Shown: positions 21,291 through 33,604 of the stretch, piece after piece
How the letters are laid out: each line of letters opens with the position of its first letter
Numbering within the stretch: position 1 is the first letter of the stretch
Assembly (NCBI GenBank): GCA_037176725.1
Contig: JAZBRS010000029.1
Coordinates: 44,030,001 to 44,094,000, forward strand
Direction: 5' to 3'
Length of the DNA stretch: 64,000 nt
From: Posidonia oceanica
Taxonomy: Eukaryota > Streptophyta > Magnoliopsida > Alismatales > Posidoniaceae
Translations under genes and position numbers: made by a program
The notes under the pieces: model-generated
Seen by the model: only the letters and a program-made list of their open reading frames with translations
Told to the model about the DNA's origin: nothing
Databases searched by the model: none

Positions 21291-22714
21291 ATATCAATCA
21301 CATTGCATGCATATCAACCATCTTGCACATATCTGTCATCATGCATTGTCATTTATTGTATGTACATATCATTTCTTGCATCCTGTAAAGCATAAAACCA
21401 AAAAAACTAAGAAAATAAAAAACAGCAAAAATATTTTCTTCGCCTTCCTGCTGGTTTTCCCTTTTATGTTTTCCTAAACAAAAATCATAAAAATTCAAAA
21501 CCAAAGCGAAACCCAAAAACATGTTTGTCCTTTCCCCTGCTAAAATATACAAAACCCACAAACATTTGTATAATCAGAAACCAGCTTTGGACAAACAAGC
21601 AGTGCCTCGAAGATGTCAAGCAGTGACGATCTCAGGCAGGTCTCACCCGAGTGGCGCCATCTCTTGCATGTGGCTACAGAATGAGACTAGAGCAGAACAG
21701 AGTGTCTTGCTGAGCTTAATGCCCCCAAAGCTAGATCCACCTTAACCAGAGAGTCCACCAGACATGGAGAGGACCAAAGCAGAGCAGAGCATAGCCAGAG
21801 GCTGTCAATACATTGCAGAGGCTGAGGGTGTACGCCGATCAGCCGAACTCTCAATGCCTCATCCGGGACTACTACCCTAAGAGGGCGAAGTCATGCATAT
21901 CCAAAAGAATATAGATCATGTGAGCAAAAAGAAATGATAACATGATATGCATGCTGAGCACAAAAGAGAAATGCAGAAAGAAGTTGAAGAAAGAAGGCAC
22001 TCATGAGAGGAGTGACTTGGACGAGCGTCGAAGCCCCCTCAGCTTTCAGCTCCAAGTGCCACACTAGCAACTGCACGAGATGCATTATCAGTAGGACCCG
22101 GCCCCACCCTCCGAGCGCAGCAGCACACTCCAATCTCCTCTGCAAACATCTCTACTCCCTTGGCAGGCTAGATGCAACTCCAGTCACTCATGAGGGGAAA
22201 AGAAAGATCTATTCTGTGAGCGTCAAAAGCGGTAGTCGGTCTCCGAAGAATTGAGATGGAGGCTAAGAAGCTGCATCCAACGCTTCTGCTACCCTGCAGC
22301 CAAAGGCTATACCCTGCGAAGCTGAGGCCTCATCTTGAACCAAGAGTGAGAAAAAGAGCCACCAACCACAACTCGGCATGGCATCGCTCGAGGATCAAGT
22401 CTCCTGAGTTGGAATTGCAGAAGCATTCTCATGGCACAGCCGCTTTCACTCCAAAGCCACCAAAACATGCATGCTGTAATATATCTTTGTCTTCCCTTCT
22501 TCCTGTTTTCGAAAATCGGAGCCATGGACGAGCACTTTTGCCTACCTCACTCAGAGGCTCCGTGCTTTTCAAATTTTGCCACCCACTGCGTGGGTAGGTC
22601 CGTGATGACCGGCATGTACCTCGTTTGTCACATCGTGATGCCACAAAGCATGCCTACGCTGAGACCATCGCATGCCTATCACGATGGGTTCCTGTTTCCT
22701 TTCTGTATCATTTC
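21291..22714 (+). other. Tat-A internal region without recognised genes
   Basis: Non-coding sequence between gag remains and the second repeat cluster. Short open frames here have no recognisable domain and no counterpart in Tat-D. In an autonomous Tat element protease, RT, RNase H and integrase would be expected between gag and this region, so pol is deleted. Confidence 0.6.
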
Positions 22715-23460
22715 TGCATTCGGACTGGCAGTCCTAACTGATTGGCGATGGGTCCGTCAACCTATCATTTTATCATGCTATCATTTCTACATCCGGGCTG
22801 GCAACCCCAACTACTCAACGATGGGTCGTTAACCTATCACTCTGCATTCCTCTACATCGGGCTGGTAGCCCTAACTGCTTGGTTGACGCCCGTTAAAATG
22901 TCATCCCGCATATCCGTATTGCATTCGGGCTGATATCCCCAACTATTTGGCGATAAGTCCGTTAACTTATCACCCTGCATTTGCATTATTCCATTGCATC
23001 CCCCACCATCATTGCACTTCGCACGGTGAGCCCTTACATCTATTCCACTGCATTTAGGCTGGTAGCCCTAACTACTCGGCTGACAAACCCGTTAGTGTTG
23101 TCTCCACCTTGCATTTTGATGCCATGGATGCTTCGGCTGTCCCCTGGTATCGTTCACCGATACTAGGGGCATCTTTATTTAGCTACCCCATGGTATCCCA
23201 TCTCCATCTGCATTTGGGCTGACATCCCCAACTGTTACAGGAGTGTCTACGGACTTCTGCCACACTTCGGGTATGGTATTCCTATTGCATTTGTGGTTAC
23301 AAGCTATCCCACTTGTAATCACCCCTCTTGCCTGACAGACTCGCAGGCCTGTCACCATCCGCAGGCTGATAGCCCTAACTATCCAATGATGAGTCCGTTA
23401 ACTCCTCGCGAGCCGATAGCCCTAACTATCTGGCGAAAGGTCCGTTAACCTATCACCCAT
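22715..23460 (+). repeat. Dispersed and tandem units of the GGCTGGCAGCCCTAACT type
   Basis: Units with CGGGCTGGTAGCCCTAACTGCTCGG and GTCCGTTAACCTATCAC recur at irregular spacing, interrupted by unrelated sequence near 23120-23350. They are diverged relatives of the array at 20980-21290. Confidence 0.8.
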
Positions 23461-24559
23461 TTCATAGCATTTTGTTGCATGGCATTAGCATTTCATCATC
23501 ACTTGGACATCACGCAACCAAGATCGTTTTCCCAGTTTTGCATGCCCGGCGTTCCCTTGTTTGTACACTACATTTCACAGCATTTGCATTGCATAGCATC
23601 ATGTAGCTTCTTGGTATGCCTTGTAGAGTCAGTCCTAGTACTGCATCTCATCATTACACGGACATCGTGCACTTAGGATCCGAACCCCAGGTTCACGTAT
23701 TGCCTAAGGCACCATCCTCGTCGCCTGCATGCTTCTTTTTATAGCATTGCCAGCTTGGGATGATGCTCGCAGTAGTGCGCGGCCTAGGATCATTTTCTCA
23801 GTTTCGCGTGCCCGGCGTTCCGCTACATATCCTGCATCCCACTGCATAGCATTGCATAACATTGCACCCTTATTGCGTTGCTGTTCCTCTATGGTCCTTA
23901 CACCAACTTCCGCATTCCACTTTCCCAGGCATTTCGTACCCGCCATTGCATGCACATCCCCTGCTTTACTTTTAGCATCTTTACTTTCAACTTTACTCCA
24001 TGCGTTTGCATTGCCATTCGTCTACAGGCGAGCTTTGTGAATGGCACCCCCATTGCTTGGCCTACTTGCATTGGCCAGCGACAGCATTGCATTGCATTTC
24101 CACTTTTCCGCGTGCATGCACCATCCCGCTTTCCCCTAGAGGAGTATAGCGCAGTAAGCGTTAGCGTAAGCATGCCATTTGCATTAGCATAGCATTCTAG
24201 TGTTCGCATTCACTTGCATTTGCATTCACCTCCCTGCATTGTTTAGGACATGCTTTTGCATCGCATTGTCTTTCCCGCCTTTCCGCCTGCTTGCTGCCTA
24301 TTTCGGAGGCAAGCATCTTCTCCTTCTCGCGGCCTCGTGAGCTCCTGCTTGTTTCACTTGTCCCGAACGGACAAGGACCCTTGGTCTCCCCCAGACTAGC
24401 AGCCAACCTGCTCAAGCGGCAAGCACGTTAGTTCTTCCGGAGCTGCTTTTGCGCAAGTTTGGACAAGCAGCCAACTTGTCGCGTTGCATCGTAGAACCTT
24501 CTGCTTCCCCTCGCTGTAGCATGCATCACACTGCACCGCCCTAGCATTCCCCGTTTGGT

Positions 24560-24890
24560 GGCTGCATTCGCAGCACTGGCATTCACAGCATTAGCATTAG
24601 CAGCATCAGCATAGTAAGCATTCACAAGCATAGCAAGCACTCACAACAAGCATTAGCACCCGCAACGTAGCAAGCACCCATAGCATCAACATCAGCATTA
24701 GCACCAGCACTCACCATGCATCAGCATAGCATCTCCTCATGCACAGCACCCGCACGTGCACTAGTTTATATTGGTTCAATATCAGCAATCGCATCGCACA
24801 CCAGTTCTACACTAACATCTGCACTAACTTCTGCATTAGCACGCATTGCATCAGCATCAGCATTCACATCTGCATCTGCATTGTGGCTCT
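24560..24890 (+). repeat. AGCAT / CAGCATTAGCA microsatellite-like tract
   Basis: Irregular runs of AGCATTAGCA, CAGCATCAGCAT and GCAAGCA make up this stretch of the Tat-A 3' untranslated region. No gene. Confidence 0.8.
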
Positions 24891-25016
24891 GAGTCATGAT
24901 TTCTGGTGCATCCGCCGGGTAAATGACTCACGCCTACAGCAATTTACACTCCTGCTGGCGTCAGGTAGGGTGTCTTGTCTACCCTGAGTAGCGGTCTCAC
25001 TATGCTTGACCTCGCT

Positions 25017-25030
25017 CAGGGAGGGGCATC
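25017..25030 (+). other. Polypurine tract of Tat-A
   Basis: CAGGGAGGGGCATC lies directly before the 3' LTR start. Tat-D has the similar AAGGAGGGGCAATC before its 3' LTR. It would prime plus-strand synthesis and marks the internal/3' LTR border. Confidence 0.85.
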
Positions 25031-25249
25031 TATAGACACCCCATTCTGATAGCCTGGAAGTTGGTGATTTCTCCTACAGGCTTGCTTGGACTCTAGGATG
25101 GCTCTTTCTTTCAGACCAACCCATTTCTACCCAAAACCAAACCTAAAACCTCACCTAAACCCCAAAACCTCAACCCAAGCCATTTTACACCTTTTAAACC
25201 TTTTTTAAGCCCAAGCCCAAGCCCATTTCAGCCTTTGGCCTCCTGGGCA

Positions 25250-27585
25250 TGTTGAACGCTGGCACAGGCAGCATCCAACGTTGGACCCGCTCTATGCTAG
25301 CGTACAACGTTGGACGCGTTCTGCACTAGCGTCCAACGGCCTGAGAGTTGCAGCGGCTGCTCCGCCACCTTCGGCTCACCTCCCGTCCTCTCCGCCGCCC
25401 GTATGCACTTACTACCCATCCTCTCATGCACTCCAGGCCATCCACTATCTTCCAAGCCGAAGTTACTTCATTTACTAGCCGTCCCTTCCTTCCCTAGCGG
25501 GCAAACCGCTCTCTTCCGCGGTCACTGCCATCAGCTGCGTTTCTCCTGCCACCAACGACTTTTCCCAGCCTTCTGACAAGTCCCACGCCTCCACCTGACA
25601 ACCCTCATGGCCTCCATACACCCAGCTTCACCTGCCATTGCCTGCAAGAGCCCCTGCCATCGCCTACAACCTCTGCCACCGGTGGAGGAACCCAAGCAAC
25701 CCAACAACAAAACAGCCACCTTCCACCCATGACACATAGCACACCACACGAACCCAAGAGAGAATTCACCACTACCAGAGCGAAGAGCGATCTCCCACCT
25801 TCACTCCCAGACCCTCGGCGCCCTCTCTCGTGCCTCCTACACGTCCTGCAACCTCACTGGAGTTTGCCTGCCGCAAGCTTCCGCAGCGCCAGCGAAGAAC
25901 GCGAACAGCCCTCTCAAGCCGCGGCAAGGTTGGTTTTCAATCCCCGTAGCTCATGCATGATTCTATGAACAATTCTAGATGCTTTCCATGCCTTCTTGCA
26001 CAACACACACCCCTCCCCGCCTTGGTTTTCTGGCCACGAGGAGGAGGAGGTGGGTGGAGCAATCCACCTGCCTAATTCTGGCACCAAGCATACCACCATG
26101 ATTGTTGTCGATTACACTTGCTTACTAGCAAGTTTGTTTGAGGTTTTGGATCGATTTGGCCACTGTTCTTGGCCAGGAGGATCGTCGCCTTGTTGGACGC
26201 ACAGCCTGGTGCGTCCAACGTTGGACGCTGCAAGGTCAGGCATCCAACACCCTGCTATGCCTTATCTGCCTTTGCTTTTGCTTTGAAGCTTGCCATGCTT
26301 TGCTGTTGCTTGCCTTTTATGAGTTTGTTCTGCATGCTTTCCTTACATGTTTTCAGATGCTATGCCATGCCTGCTTCCTTGTTTTGATCCTTGTTTGGAT
26401 CATTTCTGCAAGCTTTAGTTCATTCTGTTGTCTGCCTGTGTTGGACGCTGGGTGAGCCGTGTCCAATGTTGGACGTTGGTTCATCCAGCGTCCTACATGT
26501 CTGCTAGCTCATATCTGTTGCCATGCTTGTACCTTGCTTCTTTTTGAGATTTATACTTGATCCATGCATATTTAGTGATGCCTGGCCCCTATGGCAACCA
26601 TGATTAGGCTTGCTAATCTCCTCTCAAGTTGCATGCTAATTTTTATAGGTTTTTTACCCTTTACTCCTATGCATGCTCTTTCTTACTTGCTTATCATGGA
26701 TTATATGCTTGGTATGAGTCGTTTTTCTTGATCTGGCATGCCATCAGTAGCTTGCATGCATGTTTAAGTGGGGTTTAGAGCTGAGCTCCCCACTTTGCAG
26801 GTAGGTTTGCATTCTGCATGTGTTGGACATTGGGGGCTTCAACGTCCTACATTGGATGCTGCTGCTACAAGCGTCTAACGTCGCTGCTCATTTACATTGG
26901 TTTTAAATGTTTTCATGATGCTCTAATCCATATCTTTGCATGATTTCTGTGCTTATATGCTTGCTTAGCCTTCATGGTAACTTTCTCCTTAGCTTTTGTA
27001 GTTCGTATGCCAGTTTTATGCAGTGTTTTTGCTTGTTTGTGCCTCCCAGTGCGTTGTACGCTGCTGGTCCTCGCGTCCAATGTTGGATGCTGGTTCAGCT
27101 CGCGTCCAACGCTCTGGTTGAGCTTTGTTGCTTGCATGCCTTGCAGATGCTGTTTCTTCTTGGTTTTTTATATCCCATGCTTGCATGTTTAGTCTATGCC
27201 TGCTTACAGTAGCCTAAATGCATGCTTACACGTTTTGTTCATCATCTGTATGCTGGTTTGCTTTGCTATCCATGGGCCTGTGTTGGACGCCAGTCCCTCT
27301 GGCGTCTAACGTTAGACGCCATGCCCTCGGGCGTCCAACGCCCTGCTTGTTTAAAATGCTGATCTTTGCTTGCCTCTTGCTCTGAATCTGCTTTTGATTG
27401 GTTGTCCTATTTGCTTTGCATGTCATGCACCTATTCTACTGCATTCCTGCATCTACATCGCTCTCTTATAGCTGGAATGCATCTTTTTTCAAAAACTGCA
27501 TGTTGTTCGCCTTCAGCAGGTGTTGGACGCCAGCAATGCCAGCGTCCAACGTTGGACACTGGAGATGCCAGTGTTCAATGCTTGC
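25250..27585 (+). repeat. Seven palindromic modules centred on AACGTT in Tat-A 3' LTR
   Basis: Modules lie near 25250-25340 (a compound copy with two central palindromes), 26192-26250, 26429-26485, 26820-26882, 27053-27112, 27279-27343 and 27519-27582. Six correspond one to one with those of the 5' LTR; the compound copy lies mostly left of the Tat-B insertion point, so its 5' LTR partner is largely outside the window. Confidence 0.85.
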
Positions 27586-27779
27586 AGTTTGGTTGAACCT
27601 GATTTTAAAATGCCGATTCGGTTTCATTGGCCTTTTTCCGTGTTTTATCGCTTCTTATATGTACTACTACCCCTATGCATGCTACCTGACCCTTGTTTTG
27701 ATTTTGCACCCTGCCTTGCACGCTTTCTCGTAGTTTTCGCCCCCATTTCGCCTTCACTTTCTCTTTTGCATATTACTCA

Positions 27780-28175
27780 CTTGCATTGTTTCCTGTGCTT
27801 TTGCATCGTTTTCCGCCGTTTTGCATTGTTTTCCGCGCTTTTGCATCGTTACCCGCACCTTTGCATCATTTTCCGTGCCTTTGCATCGTTTCCCGCTCTT
27901 GCATTATTTTCCTCGCCTCTGCATCGTTTCCCGCTCTCACATCGTTTTCCTCGCCTTTGCATCGTTTCCTGTGCTCTCGCATCGTTTTCTGTGCCTTGCA
28001 TCGTTTTCCGTGCTTCCACATCGTTTCCTGTGCTCTCGCATCGTTTTCCGCGCTTTTGCATCGTTTCCCACGCCTTCGCATCGTTTTCCATGCCTTTGCA
28101 TCGTTTCCCATGCTTGCATCATTTTCTGCGCCTCTGCATCATTTTCTGCACTCACACCGTTTTCTGTGCCCGCTT
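27780..28175 (+). repeat. 20-21-bp tandem repeats in Tat-A 3' LTR
   Basis: About 19 monomers of the TTTGCATCGTTTTCC type, against about 31 in the 5' LTR of the same element. Confidence 0.9.
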
Positions 28176-28830
28176 TGCTTCATTCCTTGCATGTCGTTTG
28201 CATTGCATGGTTTTCCTCGCTGTTTTGTTTTATCGCCTGTATTTGCATTCGGGCTATGATGCTTACTGCCTAGGAGTTCTCATGAACCAGGGTTCGCCCA
28301 GTTTGGAACACTAGCAGCGCTGCTGAGCACATAGATAGCACGTTTATTTCGCATGCATGGCAATCAAACATTCATTGCATTTAGGTATTAGGCAAGCATC
28401 TTCCTGCATTAGCGAGCGAGATTGCCTAAGAAAGACCGACTCTCGGACATATCAGGGGCGCCTAACACCTTCCCCATGCGTAATAAGAGTCTTTGCCCTT
28501 TCTCTTGGCCCGCAGTGACCTTTCCTTCATCCTAGGCACGAGTCATAGCATAGCATGGCATTGCATTGCATTGCGTTGCATCCCTTTGCACCCTCCTTGC
28601 ATCCAGTTTTGCATGTCTTTTCATGCATTTCCCTCGGTTTTCCTTGTCTCCCTACTTAATAGACATGGTGGCGACTCCGATTTGTTTTATCATTTCTTTT
28701 TCTTCTTTTGCCAGCATTTCCCAGTCAAGTTTCTTCCCTCGGATCCTGCCGCATATAGTGAACCTATTTCGATCGGTGCACGCGAGCTTTGGCATCGTGC
28801 ATGGATGATCAGAATTTCAAGATTACTATA

Positions 28831-29222
28831 GTCACAGAGGCGAATAGCTCGGGAAAGGAGGGTCGAGAATAGGTGTCACGACAGGGGTGTCAGTGAAAAG
28901 AAGTACTCAAGCTCCGATTAGGGAACTCGCTCACTGACTTGCGCGACAAACAAGACAAATAGGTGTTAAAACTTGAAAAGAAAATTGCAAATGTTTAATT
29001 GTGGTATGAATGTCAAACATGCAAATGTATGTCCTTTAGCATGCTCTCTCTCACCAATCTAGTGTGTCCTAGTAGGTTATCTACTTCGGACTCTCATAGG
29101 TGTATGGGTCACTGACTCAAGTAGAAAGTAAGGACACCCCTCTAAATCAGGGCCAAAGCTCAGGCAGTGAATGGGTGGTGCTTTAGGAGCCTCGGCCCTG
29201 CCAAAGCATGGGTTGTACCCTC
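28831..29222 (-). mobile_element. Antisense fragment of a Tat leader
   Basis: Read on the minus strand, about 29110-29222 matches the Tat-C leader at 34320-34425 (GAGGGTAC, CCCATGCTTTGGCAGGG, CCTGAGCTTTGG) and about 29040-29060 matches the GGTGAGAGAGTGCAT block. The first 150 bp after the Tat-A LTR are not recognised. It probably belongs to the same minus-strand element as the LTR at 35562-39242, split by the + strand Tat-C piece. Confidence 0.65.
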
Positions 29223-29339
29223 TGTAGACACCCCATTTTGACCCCTGCATTAATGGCTTTTCTCTGGTGGACTCAAACCCTAGGCCAAACCTACAACACA
29301 AACCCTTCTTACCCTAGAAATCCCAAACCCTAGGATCCC

Positions 29340-29500
29340 ACACTTTAAAACCCTACATCCAAGCCTAAACCCTAAACCCTAAACCCTAAACCCAAAACCT
29401 CAATACCCCAAACCCTAAAAACCCTAGAAATCCCAAACCCTAGGATCCCACACTTTAAAACCCTAAAAACCCTAAACCCTAAACCCTAAACCCATTCTTC
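29340..29500 (+). repeat. Interstitial telomere-type CCCTAAA repeats in Tat-C LTR
   Basis: Two short clusters of CCTAAACCCTAAACCCTAAA (near 29370-29395 and 29470-29495), separated by a near copy of CCCTAGAAATCCCAAACC, form a local duplication of about 90 bp. The plant telomere repeat has the same heptamer. There are only about three to four perfect copies per cluster. Confidence 0.8.
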
Positions 29501-29589
29501 CCACATTTTAAAATCCTAACCCATGCAATCACCATTTAAAATCTCCATTGCAAACCCTAATTTCCACCTCAAGCCCACACCAAGCCCAA

Positions 29590-29815
29590 AGCCCATTCCC
29601 TTTTCTTTTTCTTCTTTTTTCTTTCTTTCCTCTACCTTCTTCTTTCTTCTTATTTCTCTTCTTCGTCTTTTCTTCTTTTTCTTTTCTTTTCTTCTTCTTT
29701 TTTCTTCCTTTTCTTCCTTTCCTCTTCCTCTTTATCTTCTTCTTTTTTCTTTTTTTCCTTTCCTCCTTTCTCTTTCTTTTTTCTTTTTTCTCTCTTCTCC
29801 TCATCACCCACGTCC
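29590..29815 (+). repeat. Pyrimidine tract in Tat-C LTR
   Basis: Nearly uninterrupted TTCTTCTTTTTC and TCCTTTCC sequence. It parallels the purine tract seen at the same place in minus-orientation LTRs. Confidence 0.88.
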
Positions 29816-30989
29816 TGCAGCTTTCCTCCACTTTCTTCTATTCTTCTCCACAAAACCCACGACACTGCAACCTCCTACCTTCCATTGCACCACTCCACAA
29901 TCACCCCACTCCTCCACTGCACCACAACCACACAGCAACCTCCCACTCTTCCCTCCACAACCAACTGCAACCACCTTCACCCCACGAACACCACCACCTT
30001 CTGTGGTTGGGGGGGACTGATAAGAAACCACCCAACACAACTACAAGAGAGGGAGGAGGACAGAGAAAGAGAGAAAAACGGACAGACCACACAGACATCG
30101 CACCCCCGAGACTGACATTGCCCACACATCCCTCTCAGAGCTTTGACACACAGAGAGAGACATCCAGAGCACCAGAGCTCGACCCAAAACACTCCGAGAA
30201 CCCATCACAACACCTGCAAACCCAACTGCACCCCACAAAAAACACTGATCCCACACTCCCTCGCCACAGAGCCTCACACAAACGCACCATCACCCAATTC
30301 ATCCCTCCTCCACCTTCACGAAGTCCCTAGAAGTCCACCTGCAGGAGCCATAGCCCGTTGAGAGCACAGAGAGAGAAAACAAACCAGAAAAGCTCACAGA
30401 GACCCATTCTCTGAAAATCGGAATTGAGGGCTGAGCTCGAGCTTGGACCCCTCCCAGAGCCTTTTCGAATCTCCGGTGACTCACTTCGGTCCTGCCCGCA
30501 ATGCTCCGCCGCCTCCAGCACCTCCTCCGCTTGCCTCACTACCGACCAAAATCGCCTGAGGTCGGTAGCTCCGTCCACCCATGCTCCAAGGTAAATTTCT
30601 CTTCCCTGAAACTCATGATGGTGGCCTCTTGCTTTTCCGCTTGCTTCTTGTGCGTTTCGAATCGTCCATCGCCTGTTTGAGCTTGTTGAACTTCACCTTC
30701 ATCTCTGGCGCCAGCTCGGAGTCGCCGTCATGCGTCGCTGCGCCACAGTCCACTGCCAACCCTCTGGAGTGCTCCCCGACCTCCGCCAGACGTCGCCAGA
30801 CCTCCCCGGGTGCCGCCCATGCCTCGCCGCCGCCTGCATCGCCGCTACAATGCCGAACCTCTCGCCAACGGCCCGCGTCACTATAGCATTAGGGTTTATA
30901 AGGTTTTTAATTTTAAGTTTTGTTTGACATTGAAATAAAGTCCAGTAGGTTTTTATGTTTTCATTTAGGTCCTGGTCTGATTTGAAAAT

Positions 30990-32420
30990 CATTTAATTTT
31001 GATTTAAAACTTTACTGCATTGCATTTTAGTCCAGCATTTAAGTTTTATTACACATCAGTCCCCCACACATTGTTTTAAATCATTTAATTTCGTTTTAAA
31101 TCATACTGCATTGCATTTTATTCCTGTAATTTAATTTATTTGCATTTAGGTCCAATTTACAATCATTCATTCATTTAATTTTTGTTTAAAATCATATTGC
31201 ATTACAGAAAAGCCCAAAAATTTATTTTAATTGCATTTCAGTCTTGTTTGCTTTAAACCATCCATTTAAATCATATTTTTTATCTTATTGCATTGCATGT
31301 AAATCCAGTAAGTTATTTTAATTACATTTCAGTCCTCAATGCATTCATCCATTCATTTAATTTTTGTTTAAAATCATATTGCATTACAGAAAAGCCCAAA
31401 AACTTACTTTAATTGCATTTCAGTCCTGTTTGCTTTAAACTAGTCATTTAAATCACATTTTTTATCTTATTGCATTGCATTTAAATCCAATAAGTTGTTC
31501 AAATTGCATTTTAATCCTCTAAGCATACATCCATTCATTTAAATGTGTTTTTAAACTATATTGCATTGCAGTTTAGTCCAGCACTTTATTTTATTTGCAC
31601 TTAAGTCCTGTATCAGTTTCAGTAGTCATTTAACTGCATTTTTCAAACCATATTGCTTTGCATTTTAGTCTAGAACTTTAGTTTAATTGCATTTAAGTCC
31701 TACATGCCTACAGAAGTCATTTAATTGCATGTTTTAAACTATATTACATTGCTGAAAAGTCCTATGATCATGTTTATTTGCAGTTAAGTCCATAATGCAT
31801 CAAAACATCATTTAAGCCGCATTTTTAACCATATTGCATTGTAATAATGTTCTATAGTTTCCAAAATTGCATTTTAGTCCTTATTATATGCTATTGCTTG
31901 TTTGCATGCTTGTTTAACTTTGCATTAATGTCCAACAGTTTTCAAAATTGCATGTTAGTCCTTATTTTGAACTATTGTTTGTTTGCATGCCTGTTTAACT
32001 TTGCATTGTAAACCCTACATGTTTTCAAAATGGCATATAGGTCCTTATGTTTGCTTTCTTCATGTTTGCATTCTATTTTGCATTTAAAACCCAATAGTTA
32101 GGTCTAATTGCATGTTAGTCCTAAAATTTAGTAGTGATGTGCTTGCATATTTCTTTTGCTTTGCATTTAGGTCCAACATGTTTTCAAAATTGCATATAGG
32201 TCCATTTCTTGCATGATTGCCTACATACCATCTAATTAATGTTGCATTTACCCCCTACCGGCCCCTACAATGTTGCATTAATGTTTTAGCATGCATTTGC
32301 CCTAATTGTCTTGTATTTTGCCATGCCATTGCACATAGGCCCCTATAGTTTGTTTTAATTACATTTAGGTCCCTACCTTTCACATTCTTGCATGCATAGC
32401 ATCTTCATGCCATTGCATAT
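30990..32420 (+). repeat. Degenerate GCATTTTAGTCC array in Tat-C LTR
   Basis: More than 25 loosely spaced units with TTGCATTTTAGTCC or GCATTTAGGTCC cores. Some longer stretches are duplicated (about 31160-31300 and 31350-31480 share TAATTTTTGTTTAAAATC and CAGAAAAGCCC). The counterpart in the minus-strand Tat-C LTR is 36290-37560. Confidence 0.75.
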
Positions 32421-32714
32421 AGCATCCTTGCATACTTTTGAGCACTCTTAGCCTCATTGCATGTAGGACACCTTGCATTGCACAAACATAGGTGTAATTT
32501 GCACTTAGGCCCCCCATTTAAATCACTTTTCTGGTCCTTGAGCCACCTGAATTGAAACCTGAATAACTTTTGATCAGACCGTTGGATCTTCACGATCCAA
32601 CCATGCAGGTCTTGTTGGATGAACAATCTCTCATTCTAACCAAAGTTATTCAAGGTCAGGCCTCAGATCTTCAAGATAAGTCCATCTGAATCACTGCATA
32701 TCACTTACTGCTTG

Positions 32715-32950
32715 TCACTTGCACTGCATGCCTTATTTTCGCACCCTGTTTTCTCGTGCATGTAGATTAGGGTTTTCTACCCTTGTTTTCTTTCCCTTTG
32801 CTTGTTGTGTACTTGCATTGTGTGGCTTTAATCGATGTTTTGTTTCTTACTTACATCGCCTGTTTTCTGCCCTCGCTTTGTTTCCCCTTTGCTTGTTGCA
32901 TACTTGCATTGCGTGGTTTTTGCTCGGCGTTTTGTTTTATCGCCTACATT
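32715..32950 (+). repeat. Short repeat block in Tat-C plus LTR (about two units)
   Basis: TTTCCCTTTGCTTGTTG and TACTTGCATTG words occur twice with roughly 90-bp spacing. The minus-strand Tat-C LTR has about five to six units in the same place (35562-36030). Confidence 0.75.
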
Positions 32951-33604
32951 TGCATTAGGGCAGTGATGTTTACTGTCTGGAGTTCTCACGAACTAGGACT
33001 CGCCCCATTCGGAACACTGGTAGCGCAGCTGAGCACATAGGCTGCACGATTACTTTTTTATCACGCATTTCAGCACTTAGAGTATACACTTGGGCATGTA
33101 ATCACAGCATACATGACATTTAGGCCTTTAGGCATGCAATTTAGCATTCATAGCATGGCATAACATTCTTCGCCCCCCTCGGGCGTGCATTTAAGGCAAG
33201 CATCATCGATATCCTATACATGTAAGCGAGTTTAGCCTAGAAAGACCGATTCCGGGCATGTCGGGGGTGCCTAACACCTTCCTCACGTGTAACAGGAGTC
33301 CTTACCCTTTCTCTGGCCTGCACTGACCATCATGCCTTTGTCCTTGGCACGAGTCATTCATTTTGCATAGCATTGCATACATTTGCATGTTTTCATGTAT
33401 TTCCCTAGTTTTCCTCGTCTCTCGACTTAATAGACTAGGTGGCGACTCCGTATTTGCTTTATCTTTTCTTCTTCCTCTTTTTGCCAGTGTTTCCTAGTAG
33501 AGTATCCCTCCTCGGGTCCTACTGCTAATAGAAACCTAATTTCTATCGGTGCACGCAAGCTTTGGCATCGTGCATGGATGATCCGATCTTCAGGATAGCT
33601 ACAG

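Larger units (their letters stand above)
25031..28830 (+). mobile_element. Tat-A 3' LTR, 3.8 kb
   Basis: It begins TATAGACACCCC (usual start TGTAGACACCCC, one change) right after the polypurine tract and ends ATTACTATA at 28830 (terminal CA changed to TA). It is uninterrupted and so gives the layout of the split 5' LTR: seven AACGTT-centred modules, a tandem block at 27780-28175, the conserved segment at 28429-28492 and the internal primer-site-like motif at 28669-28679. Confidence 0.9.
29223..33603 (+). mobile_element. Tat-C LTR, plus orientation, 4.4 kb
   Basis: It begins TGTAGACACCCCATTTTG at 29223 and ends AGCTACA at 33603, two bases before a primer site. Blocks in order: CCCTAAA-like repeats, pyrimidine tract, C-rich part, GC-rich island (30480-30890), degenerate GCATTT array, a short repeat block (32715-32950), the conserved CCTAACACCTTCC segment (33239-33300) and the internal TGGCGACTCCG (33440-33450). 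Confidence 0.88.

Noticed and set aside
29523..30330. Ser/Phe/Pro-rich frames up to 260 codons
   Set aside because: They cover the pyrimidine tract and C-rich part of the Tat-C LTR; low complexity only.
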